From Motacilla alba alba (taxonomy: Eukaryota > Chordata > Aves > Passeriformes > Motacillidae), in the NCBI RefSeq assembly GCF_015832195.1, contig NC_052030.1:11365439-11429438 (forward strand): a DNA stretch of 64,000 nt, given 5' to 3'. Shown one piece after another: positions 63,001-64,000 of the stretch. The translations under genes and the position numbers were made by a program. The number at the start of each line of letters is the position of its first letter. The stretch's first letter is position 1. Below the pieces are notes generated by a model. That model did not search any database, had not been told where the DNA came from, and saw nothing but the letters and a program-made list of their open reading frames with translations.

Positions 63001-63625
63001 TCCTCTCCAAAAGAGGCTCGAGGCGTGAAGCAGATGGGTCTGCAGGGTGGAACAGGTTATAGACCTGCTGACAAGCTGGTCTGAGCTGAAAGACTGAAAA
63101 GACAAATGAAAAACCCCTCAAGTATCAAAATATCGCTTGTTAGAATATTGTAAATATTTGTCTTGAAAAATGACAACTGTCAGGTTACAAAATTGCAAAA
63201 GATTTATCATTTATGGACTCTCACATCTCCTAGTTTAGTCAACTGAAGCAATTTATTACAATGTTTACTGACTCAAGAATTGCCCAGTGCTTTTCCTGTT
63301 TGGAAATGGTATTACCAGTGGTGCGTAGAGCACAGGGAGATCTGCTTCTTTACGGTGCAATAAACATGATACAGAAATGTTTGGGGTTAACCAGACTCCT
63401 GCAGGTGCAGCAGGAGGTGCCTGCACCACCCACCCAGGGAGCAGTTTGCTCCTGGACTTACTGTCAAGAGCTGGAATTACAGTTTTCCTCAGCGCAAGCA
63501 CCAGGCCCAAGGGAGACCCAAAGAGGAAGAAGTCTGTGATCTCAAAGTCAAACTTCCCAATATTTCCTCCATCCAGCATCGTGGAGCTGCTGGATCTCCT
63601 GGATGTGGGGTCGTTTCTCAGGACG
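45027..63625 (-). CDS. PITPNM2: PITPNM2, membrane-associated phosphatidylinositol transfer protein 2, C-terminal half (partial)
   Basis: Large Nir/RdgB-family protein that exchanges PI and phosphatidic acid at ER-plasma membrane contacts. Twelve coding exons: 63462-63625, 62923-63093, 60842-60991 (cassette), 55842-56006, 52028-52176, 49280-49396, 48481-48597, 47981-48129, 47220-47369, 46959-47142, 45618-45746, 45027-45356; about 657 aa. The phases agree throughout. The PI-transfer domain and FFAT motif lie right of the window. The DDHD domain runs from [16 protein letters not shown] through [31 protein letters not shown] and [17 protein letters not shown] to [13 protein letters not shown]. 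The LNS2 domain follows ([64 protein letters not shown]). The tail [26 protein letters not shown] identifies PITPNM2 rather than PITPNM1 or PITPNM3. Stop TAG at 45027-45029. Confidence 0.96.
49397..52027 (-). other. PITPNM2: PITPNM2 intron
   Basis: 2.6-kb intron without recognised exons, RNAs or known repeat families. The flanking exons join in phase, so nothing coding is needed in it. Confidence 0.7.
52177..55841 (-). other. PITPNM2: PITPNM2 intron
   Basis: 3.7-kb intron. It has no recognised gene or transposon. It includes a direct repeat of AAAGTCTGTTCTTCTCCAC at 55181-55199 and 55205-55223. Flanking exons join in phase. Confidence 0.65.
59742..59850 (-). mobile_element. CR1 LINE 3' end, short
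   Basis: AATCATAGAATCCTGTAATG followed by GGTTTGGGTTGGAAGGAACC and TTAAAGACCATCTAATCGG is the reverse complement of the CR1 3' end, including the ATTCTATGATT-type tail. Only the last ~100 bp are recognisable. It is in a PITPNM2 intron, in the same direction as the gene. Confidence 0.9.
60842..60991 (-). CDS. PITPNM2: PITPNM2 alternative cassette exon
   Basis: A 150-bp exon with a strong acceptor (T/C tract, then TTCTAG) and a donor inside GTGTGTAA. It reads [20 protein letters not shown], then [15 protein letters not shown], ending GCAES, and matches a segment present in some human PITPNM2 isoforms. Both ends are in phase 1, so including or skipping it keeps the frame: skipping joins AVL to ADVVQSHG, inclusion joins GCAES to DVVQSHG. 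The exon carries an AATAAAA string 22 bp before its donor. Confidence 0.8.
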
Positions 63626-64000
63626 CTAGAATGTAAACTGGGACAAGAACAGAAAATAAAGTCTGATTTATATTCTCACTGTGCTTTCATAATTAAAGGC
63701 TGGATGAGTGACTGACAGGGGATATAATTTCTCTCTCTTCAGTGAAGGAACTGTGCTAATCAACCCACAGTGACCCCACTGCACTGGCATCATTTAAACA
63801 CACAAATCCAAGCTTCAGGTGAGTTCATTTACACACCATCTCCCCAAAATGTTTTTTTCTTTAAGGAGTCAAAATCATAGAACATGTCCAGCTTTTCCTC
63901 CCTCTCTCAAGTGTCAAATTGCAAAATTCCACCTCTGTGCTGCACAGGCTGGGCAATGCACAGGTTTAACACAGAGATTTAAATTCACATTTTCCTTGGA
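63626..64000 (-). other. PITPNM2: PITPNM2 intron reaching the window edge
   Basis: Sequence upstream of the exon that ends at 63625. No further PITPNM2 exon seen before the end of the window; the gene continues to the right. Confidence 0.7.

Overview
This window is vertebrate nuclear DNA, almost certainly from a bird and probably a songbird. Genes are split into short exons with GT/AG introns, CpG-rich promoters stand out against AT-rich gaps, and the recognisable interspersed repeats are mostly 3' ends of CR1 LINEs, the main avian retroposon. One solo LTR resembles songbird ERV LTRs as I remember them. The gene order VPS37B - ABCB9 - (integrase-like gene) - OGFOD2 - ARL6IP4 - PITPNM2 matches human 12q24.31, except for the integrase-like gene, which I do not know at that place in human. 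All exons were read by eye: each junction was checked for GT/AG, reading phase and family similarity.

Layout. 1-1256: first coding exon (35 codons) and start of intron 1 of VPS37B on the minus strand, with its CpG-rich promoter and, just upstream, a 19-bp minisatellite. 1.9-8.8 kb: gene-poor DNA with a CR1, a possible MIR and the probable ABCB9 3' UTR. 8.8-20.9 kb: complete ABCB9 (minus, 11 coding exons, 797 aa). 21.1-27.8 kb: an eight-exon domesticated Ty3/GIN-type integrase, most likely GIN2 (minus, 429 aa). 27.85-28.24 kb: CpG-rich bidirectional promoter. 28.2-34.5 kb: complete OGFOD2 (plus, 7 exons, 342 aa). 35.2-40.2 kb: ARL6IP4 (plus, 258 aa) behind a CpG island and a 30/31-bp minisatellite. 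41-64 kb: the 3' part of PITPNM2 (minus, 12 coding exons including a cassette exon), running off the right edge.

These genes form a conserved neighbourhood, not a pathway: ESCRT-I sorting (VPS37B), lysosomal peptide transport (ABCB9), a 2-oxoglutarate oxygenase (OGFOD2), an SR-like nuclear protein (ARL6IP4) and phosphatidylinositol transfer (PITPNM2). The most unusual item is the integrase-derived gene. It keeps the zinc-binding and integrase folds, is cut by seven introns and has lost acidic catalytic residues, which fits a host function rather than transposition. Two GC-rich minisatellites and a 43-bp duplication lie in or next to promoters. No bacterial features, CRISPR arrays, tRNA or rRNA genes were seen.
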